Assembly (NCBI GenBank): GCA_035497315.1
Contig: DATJDU010000036.1
Coordinates: forward strand, 1 to 29,888
From: Andeanibacterium sp035497315
GTDB lineage: Bacteria; Pseudomonadota; Alphaproteobacteria; Sphingomonadales; Sphingomonadaceae
DNA: 29,888 bases
Direction: 5' to 3'
The translations under genes and the position numbers were made by a program. The notes beneath the pieces are model-generated. The model was not told the origin of the DNA and did no database searches. It saw only the letters and a program-made list of their open reading frames with translations. Below, piece by piece: positions 22,672 through 29,888 of the stretch. Numbering within the stretch: position 1 is the first letter of the stretch; every line of letters starts with the position of its first letter.

Positions 22672-22695
22672 CTTGTTTGACACTTGTCCAACAAG
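22672..22695. promoter_or_regulatory. 24-bp near-perfect dyad, strong operator candidate
   Basis: The sequence CTTGTTTGACAC followed by TTGTCCAACAAG is an inverted repeat in which 10 of 12 half-site positions pair. It lies 36 bases upstream of the FAD oxidoreductase start, where a repressor would block the promoter. Size and symmetry suit a TetR-type dimer. The local TetR regulator (8542-9156) is the obvious candidate, but no identical site was seen at its own promoter. Confidence 0.55.
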
Positions 22696-22965
22696 AACAC
22701 AAGCGGCACAGGCGCCGCCTTATCCGGTAGCTGGCGATGCGGACCAAATGGGCGGTTGCCGGGCTGCCTGGAACGCCTCCACCGCGCGCCGGCCTGCGAA
22801 ATTTCACGATTTCGTTCTTATATCATGCTGAAAGCAGGACATGTTTCTCTGATACTGAATTTTTGTAACTACGATATAGCATATAACGGCGATTGAAAGA
22901 TTGTTGTTCTGCCGCGACAGGAGTGTTCGCTTGTAAAGGGCAAGGGGCGCTCTTAGGCTGCAAAC
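22696..22965. other. Intergenic region with AT-rich patch before the Crp/Fnr gene
   Basis: This gap separates the divergent FAD oxidoreductase and Crp/Fnr genes. Positions 22800-22910 are strikingly AT-rich for this window and contain several -10-like hexamers (TATATC, TACGATATAGCATATAA), so they probably carry promoters. No small gene or structured RNA could be made out with confidence. Confidence 0.4.
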
Positions 22966-23670
22966 ATGGTTAACAATTGGATTATCCGGAATCTGACCCC
23001 GCATTGCCGGGATTTCCTCGCAGACCGGACAATGATTAAGCCGATACATTCGGGCGAAGTGCTGTTCGAAATCGGTTCGCCGGCACAGAATGTCATCTTC
23101 CCGCTGGACGGTCTTGTCTCCCTTCGGGTTCCGCTCAAGGATGGGCGCCTGATCGAGAACGTCGCCATCGGGCGCGATGGCCTCGTCGGCGGACTGATCC
23201 TGCTGGGGCAGACCCGTTCCGTCGGCACTGCCCTGACCGCTATTTCAGGGCGGGCAGCCTGGCTTTCGCTTGCCGATCTCATAGCCGCCATGGAACTGGA
23301 CCCGGGCTTCAAGCCGGCAATTCTGGAAAATGTATCACGGCTGACGCAGCGGCTGATGCAGAATGTGGCCTGCGCTGCCGCACATTCGGCTGCGCAGCGG
23401 ATCGCGACCTGGCTGCTCCATGCCGAGGACCGGATGATGGAGCGCCGCTTCGACATCACTCAGCGGATGATGGCGGATATCTTCAGCCTGCGGCCTGCCA
23501 CAGTGAGTGACGCCTGCAACAAGCTGCTTTCGGCCGGAGCAATCCACTATTCCCGCGGGAAGCTGTCGGTTATGGACCGGACGCTTCTCGAAGCAATGGC
23601 CTGCGAATGTTACGCTGCCGTACGCGCACAGGAACCGAGTGTTCCAGGGGCATTCGCCCAGATCGCGTGA
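22966..23670 (+). CDS. Crp/Fnr family transcriptional regulator
   Basis: This is a 234-residue regulator. Residues 25-120 form the cyclic-nucleotide-binding-like sensor domain (HSGEVLFEIGSPAQNVIFPLDG, IGRDGLVGGLILLG). A dimerisation helix follows (RLTQRLMQNVACAAAHSAAQRIATWLL), and residues 155-200 form a Crp-type winged helix-turn-helix (DITQRMMADIFSLRPATVSDACNKL). The Fnr cluster cysteines and the usual cAMP-pocket residues are not obvious, so the signal is unknown. The ATG at 22966 gives a family-like N-terminus although no strong ribosome binding site precedes it. It stands alone between a divergent and a convergent gene and may act on distant targets. Confidence 0.93.
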   Translation: MVNNWIIRNLTPHCRDFLADRTMIKPIHSGEVLFEIGSPAQNVIFPLDGLVSLRVPLKDGRLIENVAIGRDGLVGGLILLGQTRSVGTALTAISGRAAWLSLADLIAAMELDPGFKPAILENVSRLTQRLMQNVACAAAHSAAQRIATWLLHAEDRMMERRFDITQRMMADIFSLRPATVSDACNKLLSAGAIHYSRGKLSVMDRTLLEAMACECYAAVRAQEPSVPGAFAQIA

Positions 23671-23910
23671 CAGTCGGCTTGCCGGCTACCCGGATTGATC
23701 AACCCGATAGCGGCGCACTCGCCACGGATTAATCCGGCAGGCGAATAAGAAAATTCGCGATTTCGATTTCTCTGATTGGTGCAATGAGGCCACCTAGCGA
23801 GTTCGAGACGCGTGTCCGGCGAATCGCTGATAAGGGGAAAGCGCATTATGCGACGCAGGGAGGCCAAGAGGCCGCGCACCTCACTCGCAAGCAATGCGTG
23901 CCATCTGCGA
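23671..23910. other. Gap between convergent Crp/Fnr and LysR genes
   Basis: The gap holds a perfect 12-bp palindrome CGGATTAATCCG (23725-23736), whose core GATTAATC recurs at the LysR upstream region (24882-24889), and an 8-bp palindrome TTGATCAA nearby. A plus-strand frame opens at 23784 and runs into the LysR gene antisense; its first 40 residues have fair protein character but no family is recognised. No clear terminator. Confidence 0.35.
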
Positions 23911-24840
23911 TCAGTCCCGGCCGATTTCGGGTGCCTCGCCACAAGAACGTGCAGGGCCGCGCAGATTCCGCAATATGCCGAGAAATGCAGCAGCCGGTGG
24001 GCTGACCGGATTGTCTCTTGCGCGAATGACCGAAAGCGAGCGTTCGACCGCCGGCGCTTCGAGTTCAACCCAGGCAAGGTCCAACGCCAATCCGGTGACC
24101 GCAGAACTGGGCAGAATCGCGATTCCCAATCCGCATCGGGCGTAGGCAATCGCAGAAGGCATCTGGTTTGCTTCGAGGACGATGTCCGGTTTGACGCCGG
24201 CCTGCTCAAAGGCCTGGTTGAAAAGGCGGCGAATCGTTGTTCCCTCGCTCATCGCGATAAGCGGCAATCCAGCGAAATCCTTCCAACTCAGGCTTTTCTG
24301 ATCGCCCAGGAACTGCATCGTGCCAACGGCAACCAGCCGGTCGCTGAGGATCGGCTCAGCAACAACCATTTCATCGGACGACACATAACCGATGCCGAAA
24401 TCGACCTGCCGGGTCGTGACCAGTTCGACAACATCGTCCCCCATCACGTCAAAAATGGATATGGCGATGCCGCTATGTTGCGCGGTGAACTGCCCGGCCG
24501 CCTGTGGCAGCAGATAGGTGCACAGCGATGGCAGAGCGGCGATACGCAGCCGCCCGCGCCGCAACTGGGTGTAGTCCTGCACTTCCCGCACCGAGCGCTG
24601 GAGATCGCCGACAATACGCGATGCGGAAATCAGGAACTCCCGCCCTGCGGGGGTCATCTCCACCAGCCGTGTCGTCCGGATCAGCAGCTGGGTGCCCAAG
24701 TCCTGTTCAAGCTGGGAAATCAAAGAGCTGAGAGCAGGCTGCGAGATGGCAAGGCTCTGCGACGCCCGCGTGAAATGGCGGTGTTCGCAGACTTCCACGA
24801 ACGCCTGCAAATGACGAAATTCGATCCGCTTCCGAGCCAA
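23911..24840 (-). CDS. LysR family transcriptional regulator
   Basis: This is a 309-residue regulator. The N-terminal winged helix-turn-helix is FRHLQAFVEVCEHRHFTRASQSLAISQPALSSLISQLEQDLG (split here, about residues 8-50), followed by the effector-binding domain (GRLRIAALPSLCTYLLP onward, VDFGIGYVSSDE, CGLGIAILPSS). The TTG at 24840 is chosen: GGGGA lies 6 bases upstream, the protein then starts as LysR proteins usually do, and the operator dyad at 24875-24887 falls outside the gene. An ATG at 24891 without ribosome binding site would add 17 residues. It is divergent from the CoA-transferase operon, which it probably activates in response to the carboxylate taken up, as RipR does for itaconate genes. 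Confidence 0.93.
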   Translation of the reverse strand: MARKRIEFRHLQAFVEVCEHRHFTRASQSLAISQPALSSLISQLEQDLGTQLLIRTTRLVEMTPAGREFLISASRIVGDLQRSVREVQDYTQLRRGRLRIAALPSLCTYLLPQAAGQFTAQHSGIAISIFDVMGDDVVELVTTRQVDFGIGYVSSDEMVVAEPILSDRLVAVGTMQFLGDQKSLSWKDFAGLPLIAMSEGTTIRRLFNQAFEQAGVKPDIVLEANQMPSAIAYARCGLGIAILPSSAVTGLALDLAWVELEAPAVERSLSVIRARDNPVSPPAAAFLGILRNLRGPARSCGEAPEIGRD

Positions 24841-24874
24841 GACAGGTCCCCAATGTTCGCGAATGTTCCAGATG

Positions 24875-24887
24875 TTAATCCGATTAA
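24875..24887. promoter_or_regulatory. Perfect T-N11-A LysR box
   Basis: TTAATC-C-GATTAA is a perfect 13-bp dyad with T and A exactly 11 bases apart, the consensus LysR recognition form. It lies 34 bases upstream of the regulator TTG and 63 bases before the CoA-transferase ATG, a typical activation position relative to the divergent promoter. Confidence 0.6.
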
Positions 24888-24900
24888 TCATGCCAATTCA

Positions 24901-24918
24901 TTTGGCTGGCAAGCCAAA
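24901..24918. promoter_or_regulatory. Perfect palindrome in the LysR/CoA-transferase gap
   Basis: TTTGGCT-GGCA-AGCCAAA has 7-base perfect arms. It lies 14 bases beyond the LysR box, toward the CoA-transferase gene. It may be a second, activation-type regulator site or a transcript hairpin in the 5' leader. Confidence 0.45.
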
Positions 24919-24950
24919 AACCCAGGCAAGCCCGCCGACGGAGCGCCCGG

Positions 24951-26171
24951 ATGCTGACCTTGCTCAAGGGGATTCGTATCCTCGACCTCACCACGGTGGT
25001 ACTCGGCCCATATGCGACACAGATCCTCGCCGATCTCGGCGCGGATGTGGTCAAGGTAGAGCCGCCTGCGGGCGACGTCTTCCGGTCAGTGCGCCCCGGT
25101 CATTCAGAACAGTTCGGCGCGGGCTTCCTCAACACCAATCGTAACAAGCGATCGATCGGGATTGATCTACGCAACGAGGCAGGGCGGGAGGCATTTTACG
25201 CGCTTGTCCGCCAGGCCGATGTCGTGGTGCACAACATGCGCGCGAAATCAGCGCACAAGCTAGGTGTCGATTTCGAAACGCTGAAGGCCATCAACGACAA
25301 CATCATCTATTGCTTCGCATCGGGCTTTGGACAGGCTGGCGAAAAAGCCGACGAGCCTGCTTATGACGACACGATTCAGGCGGCATCCGGCCTGGCCTAT
25401 CTGAACGCGAACGCACAGGGTGAACCACGCTTCGTGCCAACGATCGTTGCCGACAAGGTCGGCGGACTGCATCTCGCCCTGGCCGTACTGGGCGCGCTCG
25501 CTTCGTCCGATCGCGGCAGGAAACCGATCTGCATCGAAGCGCCGATGTTCGAAAGCCTCGTCTCGTTTCTGCTGGTCGAGCAACTGGCCGGGCGCACCTT
25601 CGACCCGCCGCTGGGCGGAATCGGCTACGACCGGCTGCTGTCGCCCTATCGCAAGCCATTTGCGACCGCAGACGGCTATATCAGCGTGATCCCCTATACC
25701 GGCCTGCACTGGGCGCGCTTCCTCCGGCTGATCGGGCGCGACGATCTGGCCGAGGACCCACGCGTCTGCAACCCGGTCGAACGCAGCCGCAATATCGACA
25801 TGCTTTACGCGATCATAGAGGAAGCCACACCCCGGAAGACCACCGACGAATGGATCGAACTGATGCGTGAGCACGATATTCCCCACTCAAGGGTCAACCG
25901 GGTGGAGGATTTGTTCGATGATCCGCATCTGCGCGAGGCGGGTATGTTCGGTCAAATCGACCACCCGACGGAAGGCTCGCTGATCTCGGTCCGCTCGCCT
26001 TTTTCGGTTCTCGGAGACGAGACGATGCAGGCGGATCGCTACGCGCCAGCGCTGGGCCAGGACACGATCGATGTTCTCACCGAAGCCGGCTTCGACAAGG
26101 AAGCGATCATCAACCTGATCGAGGACGGCATTGTGCAGGTCCATGCACCTATGGAGAACAAACACCCATGA
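24951..26171 (+). CDS. Family III CoA-transferase (CaiB/BaiF)
   Basis: This is a 406-residue cytosolic enzyme that moves CoA from an acyl-CoA donor (often succinyl-CoA) to a free carboxylic acid. Family marks include the N-terminal GIRILDLTTVVLGPYATQIL, ADLGADVVKVEPP, NTNRNKRSIGIDLRN and the catalytic Asp168 in IVADKVGG, which matches Asp169 of formyl-CoA transferase. The ATG at 24951 has GGAGC 7 bases upstream. It opens a four-gene operon; its stop overlaps the esterase start (ATGA). With an HMG-CoA-lyase-like enzyme downstream, it probably activates a hydroxy-dicarboxylate such as 3-hydroxy-3-methylglutarate or citramalate. The exact acid is inferred. Confidence 0.95.
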   Translation: MLTLLKGIRILDLTTVVLGPYATQILADLGADVVKVEPPAGDVFRSVRPGHSEQFGAGFLNTNRNKRSIGIDLRNEAGREAFYALVRQADVVVHNMRAKSAHKLGVDFETLKAINDNIIYCFASGFGQAGEKADEPAYDDTIQAASGLAYLNANAQGEPRFVPTIVADKVGGLHLALAVLGALASSDRGRKPICIEAPMFESLVSFLLVEQLAGRTFDPPLGGIGYDRLLSPYRKPFATADGYISVIPYTGLHWARFLRLIGRDDLAEDPRVCNPVERSRNIDMLYAIIEEATPRKTTDEWIELMREHDIPHSRVNRVEDLFDDPHLREAGMFGQIDHPTEGSLISVRSPFSVLGDETMQADRYAPALGQDTIDVLTEAGFDKEAIINLIEDGIVQVHAPMENKHP

Positions 26172-27469
26172 CGGCCCTCAGTAGGATCGGCGCGCTACGC
26201 GGCGCGATAGCGTTTCTTGCGCTTGGCCTGCCCGGTTGTGCGGTGGACCCGGCGATGCCGGGAGGGACAACAGCAGGGCCCGTCAATATCGACAGCGCCA
26301 ATTTGCAGACCTCGCTCGATCGAATGGTGGCCGAGCGGCGGATACCCGGTGCGATCGTGAGAATTGTCGAAGACGGCCGGGTTTTGGCGGATGTGACGAG
26401 CGGCTACAGCGACATGGACGCAAAGATTCCGCTCGCGGAAGACAGCATCTTCCGGCTTTATTCGATGTCGAAGCCGATCACGAGCGTGGCGATCCTGATG
26501 CTCGCCGAACAGGGCAAGTTGTCGCTTGACGATCCGGCAGAGAAATATCTGCCCGAATGGCACGATATGTCCGTCTATGTCTCGGGCGGACTGGAGGACA
26601 TGGTGACAGAACCGGTCGCGAGGCCGATCACGATCGCCGATCTGCTCACCCATACCTCGGGCATCACCTATCACTTCACCGGCAACACGCCCGTCCATCA
26701 ATATTACCGCAAATACGGTGTGATGCGCGATACGCCCGTGGGCCGCACGCCGCAGGACGGCCCGCCCGCACGCAATCTCGACGAGCTTGTCGAGCGATTG
26801 GGCAAGGCACCGATGCTGCATCAGCCAGGCAAGGAATTCGCTTACAGCTATTCGACTACCGTGCTCGGCGCGGTGATCGAGCGCGCCAGCGGGGAACGGC
26901 TCGATCGCTTTCTGCAACAACACCTGTTCGCCCCGCTCGGCATGACTCACACCGGCTTCTTCATTGCCGATGCCGACCTGCCACGCTTCACCACGCTCTA
27001 CACAGCCGGGCGCGACGGGCTGGCGGTGACAGAACTGCCGACAGGCTCCGATTATCGCGACCCGCACCGGCTGCTTGACGGAGGCGGGGCGATTGCCAGC
27101 ACTGCGGACGATTACATGCGCTTTGCCCAGATGCTCGCCAACAGAGGCGAACTGGACGGCAAACGCATCCTTAGCGAAGCGAACGTAGATGCGATGTTGC
27201 AGCCGCGTGTCAGGATTGCCGGCTTCGGTCCCGAGACTGCGTGGATGGGCTATGGGCTGGCGCTCGGCACCGCCGAGACCGAAGCCCATAGCGGTCTGCC
27301 CGATGGCGGCGGAAGTTGGTCGGGCTCAGGCAATACCTATTTTTTCATTGATCCGAAACACAAAGGCGTTGCGCTGCTGATGACGAATTTCCTCGACGGA
27401 TCTCAGGTGCAGACGGAACTGCGAGGCCTCGTCAATCGCAGCTATTACACACTGGTGAAGGACCACTGA
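26168..27469 (+). CDS. Lipoprotein serine hydrolase (beta-lactamase fold, family VIII esterase)
   Basis: This is a 433-residue class C beta-lactamase-fold hydrolase. The N-terminus is a lipoprotein signal with lipobox LPGC (Cys24), so it is anchored in the envelope. The catalytic Ser99 and Lys102 are in YSMSKPITS, and the catalytic Tyr226 is in FAYSYSTTVLG, the YSxSTxVLG form of family VIII carboxylesterases (EstB-like) rather than the YxN of true beta-lactamases. The C-terminal GGGSWSGSGNTYFFIDP replaces the KTG motif. Such enzymes split esters and sometimes amides. Placed between CoA-transferase and carboxylate transporter genes, it likely frees an acid from an ester outside the inner membrane. 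Confidence 0.9.
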   Translation: MTALSRIGALRGAIAFLALGLPGCAVDPAMPGGTTAGPVNIDSANLQTSLDRMVAERRIPGAIVRIVEDGRVLADVTSGYSDMDAKIPLAEDSIFRLYSMSKPITSVAILMLAEQGKLSLDDPAEKYLPEWHDMSVYVSGGLEDMVTEPVARPITIADLLTHTSGITYHFTGNTPVHQYYRKYGVMRDTPVGRTPQDGPPARNLDELVERLGKAPMLHQPGKEFAYSYSTTVLGAVIERASGERLDRFLQQHLFAPLGMTHTGFFIADADLPRFTTLYTAGRDGLAVTELPTGSDYRDPHRLLDGGGAIASTADDYMRFAQMLANRGELDGKRILSEANVDAMLQPRVRIAGFGPETAWMGYGLALGTAETEAHSGLPDGGGSWSGSGNTYFFIDPKHKGVALLMTNFLDGSQVQTELRGLVNRSYYTLVKDH

Positions 27470-27472
27470 GCG

Positions 27473-28765
27473 ATGGTGGCGCTGGCGGGCCTTGCGACGA
27501 TCCTGCTTGTTCTGGGGGCGATCCTGAGCAAGCATCTGTCGCCGCTGGTCGCACTGGTCGTGTTTCCGCTCATCGCCGCACTGCTGCTCGGCCACGGGGC
27601 CGACGTCGGCAGCTACATGGCCGACGGGATCGTGACCGTAGCCCCGATGGCGGCAATGTTCCTGTTCGCGATCCTGTTTTTCGGCATTCTGTCCGACGCA
27701 GGCCTTTTCCGGCCGATCGTGGCGGGGATCGTGCGGATGACGCGCGACCATCCGCCTCGCGTGGCGCTCGGCACGGCGCTGCTGACCACCATCGTCCATC
27801 TCGACGGATCGGGCGCGGCGACTTTCCTCATCGTCGTGCCCGCGCTGCTGCCGGTTTACGATCGGCTGGGGCTCGACCGCCGGCTGCTCGCCGGCATTGT
27901 CGCAATGGCAGCCGGAGTGGGCAACATGCTGCCCTGGGGCGGGCCGACGCTGCGCGCAGCCACGGCGCTGGAAATCCCGGTGATGGAACTGTTCCAGCCG
28001 TTGCTGCCAGTCTATGCAATCGGCGTTGCGACGATGCTCGGCCTGTCCTGGTATCTCGGAACGCGCGCCCTCGCGCATGTCGACGCGAGCAGTCCCACAG
28101 TCGAAACAGCGGTCTCAGCCGAAGACAGGGCGGCACCGATATCGCTTGGCCTTGCCTATTGGCTCAATGTGGCAACACTCGTCGCAGTCATTACGGCGAT
28201 GCTTGCGGCCTTGCTGCCGCCGGCCATCGCCTTCCTGATCGGCACCGTGGTGGCGATGATCGTCAATCTGCGCGGCGGCGAAGCCCAACGTGAGGCGATC
28301 CAGCGTCACGCTCCGGCAGCGGTCTGGATGGTCGCAATCCTGCTCGCCGCAGGCACCTTCACCGGCATATTGCGCGGGACCGGCATGCTCGACGCGATGG
28401 CCCATCAGGGCGCCGCGTTGCTGCCGGGCGGATCGGCACAGCATCTGCCCTTGGTCCTGGGCCTCACCGGGATGCCGCTGAGCCTGCTGTTCGACCCGGA
28501 CAGTTTCTATTTCGGCGTCTTGCCTGTCCTCGGCGGCATTTCCGAGGCAGGCGGCGTGCCCGCGATCGAGGTCGGGCGCGCAGCGATCCTCGGGCAGATG
28601 ACCACAGGTTTTCCGGTCAGCCCGCTGACGCCCGCCACCTTCCTGCTGGTCGGCCTCGCCCGCATCGATCTGGCCGACCACCAACGCTACACGATCCCCT
28701 TCCTGTTCCTGATCAGCCTGGTGATGACCATCGCCGCAACCCTGTTCGGAGTGATCCGGATATGA
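27473..28765 (+). CDS. CitMHS-type (ion transporter superfamily) carboxylate transporter
   Basis: This is a 430-residue inner-membrane protein with about 11-12 hydrophobic segments. It begins LAGLATILLVLGAILSKHLSPLVALVVFPL, and HLDGSGAATFLIVVPALLPVYDRLG (residues about 103-127, split here) together with the GNMLPWGGPTLRA re-entrant loop are typical of CitMHS transporters, which import metal-complexed or free citrate and related di/tricarboxylates. It starts 3 bases after the esterase stop and its last 4 bases overlap the lyase gene, so it is part of the coupled operon. Here it would import the acid released by the envelope esterase. Confidence 0.92.
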   Translation: MVALAGLATILLVLGAILSKHLSPLVALVVFPLIAALLLGHGADVGSYMADGIVTVAPMAAMFLFAILFFGILSDAGLFRPIVAGIVRMTRDHPPRVALGTALLTTIVHLDGSGAATFLIVVPALLPVYDRLGLDRRLLAGIVAMAAGVGNMLPWGGPTLRAATALEIPVMELFQPLLPVYAIGVATMLGLSWYLGTRALAHVDASSPTVETAVSAEDRAAPISLGLAYWLNVATLVAVITAMLAALLPPAIAFLIGTVVAMIVNLRGGEAQREAIQRHAPAAVWMVAILLAAGTFTGILRGTGMLDAMAHQGAALLPGGSAQHLPLVLGLTGMPLSLLFDPDSFYFGVLPVLGGISEAGGVPAIEVGRAAILGQMTTGFPVSPLTPATFLLVGLARIDLADHQRYTIPFLFLISLVMTIAATLFGVIRI

Positions 28766-29670
28766 GCGGAATCGAGATCGTCGAAGTCTCTCCACGCGAC
28801 GGGCTGCAGAACGAAAAACGGATCGTGTCGACTGCCGACAAGGTGGCGCTGATCGAGCGCGCGGTCGCCGCCGGTGTGCGCCGGATCGAGGTGGCGAGCT
28901 TCGTCCATCCGGGCCGCGTGCCGCAAATGGCCGATGCCGAAGCCGTGTGCGAAGCCCTGCCCGCCACTTTCGAGGCAACAGCCATCGGCCTCGTGCTCAA
29001 CCGGCGCGGTGCCGAACGCGCGCTTGCAACGCGTGTGGACGAACTGGGCGCGGTGGCCTGTGCGACCGATGGTTTCGGCCTTGCCAATCAAGGCCGCACC
29101 TCTGACCAGACAGTGGACGATGCAATCGAGATCATTCGTCTGGCGCGCGCTGCGGGAAGGAGCGCGCAGGTCACGATTTCGGTTGCCTTCGGCTGTCCGT
29201 TCGAGGGCGAAGTGCCGGCAAGCCGCGTTGCGGCCATGGCACGCCGGCTGGCCGAGGCAGGGCCGCGCGAGATCGCCTTTGGCGACACGATCGGTGTCGC
29301 CACACCGGACCAGGTGGCGCAGATGATCACCTTCGTGCGGCTTGCCGTTCCCAACATGCCGTTGCGCATGCATTTCCACGATACGCGGAACACCGCCATC
29401 GCCAACGCCTGGACCGCCTATCTGGGCGGCGCGGCGACGCTCGATGCATCGATTGGCGGTTGCGGTGGCTGCCCCTATGCGCCCGGCGCGAGCGGTAATG
29501 TCGCAACCGAGGACGTGCTCTATCTGCTCCGCCGCGCGGAGGTTGAGACCGGAATCGACATCGAGACCATCACAAATACCGTGCCATGGCTGGAGGAGCG
29601 GATCGGCCGCCTTCTGCCAGGCCGCCAGTCGAAAGTAGCGAAGTTTCCCCGGCAGGAGGGGAAATCATGA
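28762..29670 (+). CDS. Hydroxymethylglutaryl-CoA lyase family enzyme
   Basis: This is a 302-residue TIM-barrel lyase. The HMG-CoA lyase catalytic set is present: VSPRDGLQNE (Arg12, Asp13), MHFHDT (His204, His206 metal ligands) and GGCGGCPYAPGASGNVATED with catalytic Cys237. HMG-CoA lyase splits 3-hydroxy-3-methylglutaryl-CoA into acetyl-CoA and acetoacetate; close homologues act on other 3-hydroxyacyl-CoAs. The usual leucine-catabolism neighbours (isovaleryl-CoA dehydrogenase, methylcrotonyl-CoA carboxylase) are absent. Instead a CoA-transferase, esterase and carboxylate transporter share the operon, so the substrate is likely a CoA ester made from an imported acid. ATG overlaps the transporter stop (ATGA). 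Confidence 0.93.
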   Translation: MSGIEIVEVSPRDGLQNEKRIVSTADKVALIERAVAAGVRRIEVASFVHPGRVPQMADAEAVCEALPATFEATAIGLVLNRRGAERALATRVDELGAVACATDGFGLANQGRTSDQTVDDAIEIIRLARAAGRSAQVTISVAFGCPFEGEVPASRVAAMARRLAEAGPREIAFGDTIGVATPDQVAQMITFVRLAVPNMPLRMHFHDTRNTAIANAWTAYLGGAATLDASIGGCGGCPYAPGASGNVATEDVLYLLRRAEVETGIDIETITNTVPWLEERIGRLLPGRQSKVAKFPRQEGKS

Positions 29671-29797
29671 AAGACACGCTCTGGCGCTGATCATCGGCTT
29701 TGGCCGAATTGTACCGCCGCCTGTTCATAGGGCCCACGATAATCGGAAATCGCTGGTAATTGGCCGACCGCGGCATTTCACCTTGGCCGGCCCTTTA

Positions 29798-29888
29798 TCA
29801 GAACGCGTTGGTCGGCACCGAAAGAGCCGGCATTTTCAGCTCGACGCTTTCCACGATGTCGCTCGAAGAGCGCGCGAGGTGGAACGTG
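29798..29888 (-). CDS. 3' end of a leftward gene, cut by the window edge
   Basis: Twenty-nine codons ending VELKMPALSVPTNAF-stop (TGA at 29798-29800) run in from the right edge on the minus strand. Composition looks like genuine protein, but the piece is too short to name. The 127-base gap before it (29671-29797) separates it from the convergent lyase operon and holds only a weak GGCCGGCC palindrome, with no clear terminator. Confidence 0.45.
   Translation of the reverse strand, partial: TFHLARSSSDIVESVELKMPALSVPTNAF

Noticed and set aside
23784..24005. Small plus-strand gene between Crp/Fnr and LysR
   Set aside because: Half of it lies antisense to the LysR gene, there is no ribosome binding site, and no family is recognised.
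26168..27469. Antibiotic-resistance beta-lactamase
   Set aside because: The SxxK site is present, but the Tyr region (YSYST) and the lack of a KTG motif match family VIII esterases, and the operon context is catabolic.

Overview
The window looks like a chromosomal or large-replicon segment of an alphaproteobacterium, most likely a sphingomonad (Sphingomonadales). The grounds are the high-GC codon use from about 3.5 kb onward, a large TonB-dependent receptor of the sphingomonad type next to an exported S9 peptidase, a decayed IS5-family (IS427-group) element typical of Alphaproteobacteria, and dense catabolic gene clusters. No rRNA, tRNA or CRISPR array was seen. Assignments rest on reading translated motifs; no database search was run.

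Region 1 (1-3400) is lower in GC and looks like accessory debris. It has an 11-bp tandem repeat, a SUKH (SMI1/KNR4) immunity-type gene, two short unknown genes, the broken 3' ends of what look like larger (toxin-like) proteins, and an IS5-family transposase remnant with several frameshifts.

Region 2 (3551-22636) is a catabolic and uptake island. It starts with a TonB-dependent receptor and an exported S9 peptidase. A TetR regulator, an APC amino acid permease, a hot-dog thioesterase, an HDAC-like/acetylpolyamine amidohydrolase, a class III aminotransferase and a LysR regulator follow. Divergent from the LysR gene is an operon of a beta-keto acid cleavage enzyme (BKACE, DUF849), a GNAT acetyltransferase, an exported DmpA/BapA-type P1 (S58) beta-aminopeptidase and an exported beta-propeller/CehA-McbA metallohydrolase fusion. 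A convergent Rieske oxygenase and FAD oxidoreductase pair closes the region. The genes fit one chemical scheme: release of beta-amino acids from peptides or amides in the periplasm, import, transamination to beta-keto acids, cleavage with acetyl-CoA to acetoacetate plus an acyl-CoA, and thioester hydrolysis. This scheme is an inference and is the main candidate for an undescribed system here.

Region 3 (22966-29670) holds a lone Crp/Fnr regulator, then a LysR gene divergent from a tightly overlapping four-gene operon: family III CoA-transferase, lipoprotein family VIII esterase, CitMHS-type carboxylate transporter and HMG-CoA-lyase-like enzyme. It reads as hydrolysis of an ester, uptake of the freed di- or tricarboxylate, CoA activation and C-C cleavage, with 3-hydroxy-3-methylglutarate or a related branched hydroxy-acid as plausible substrate. 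A perfect T-N11-A dyad lies between the LysR gene and the operon. The last 90 bases hold the 3' end of another leftward gene.
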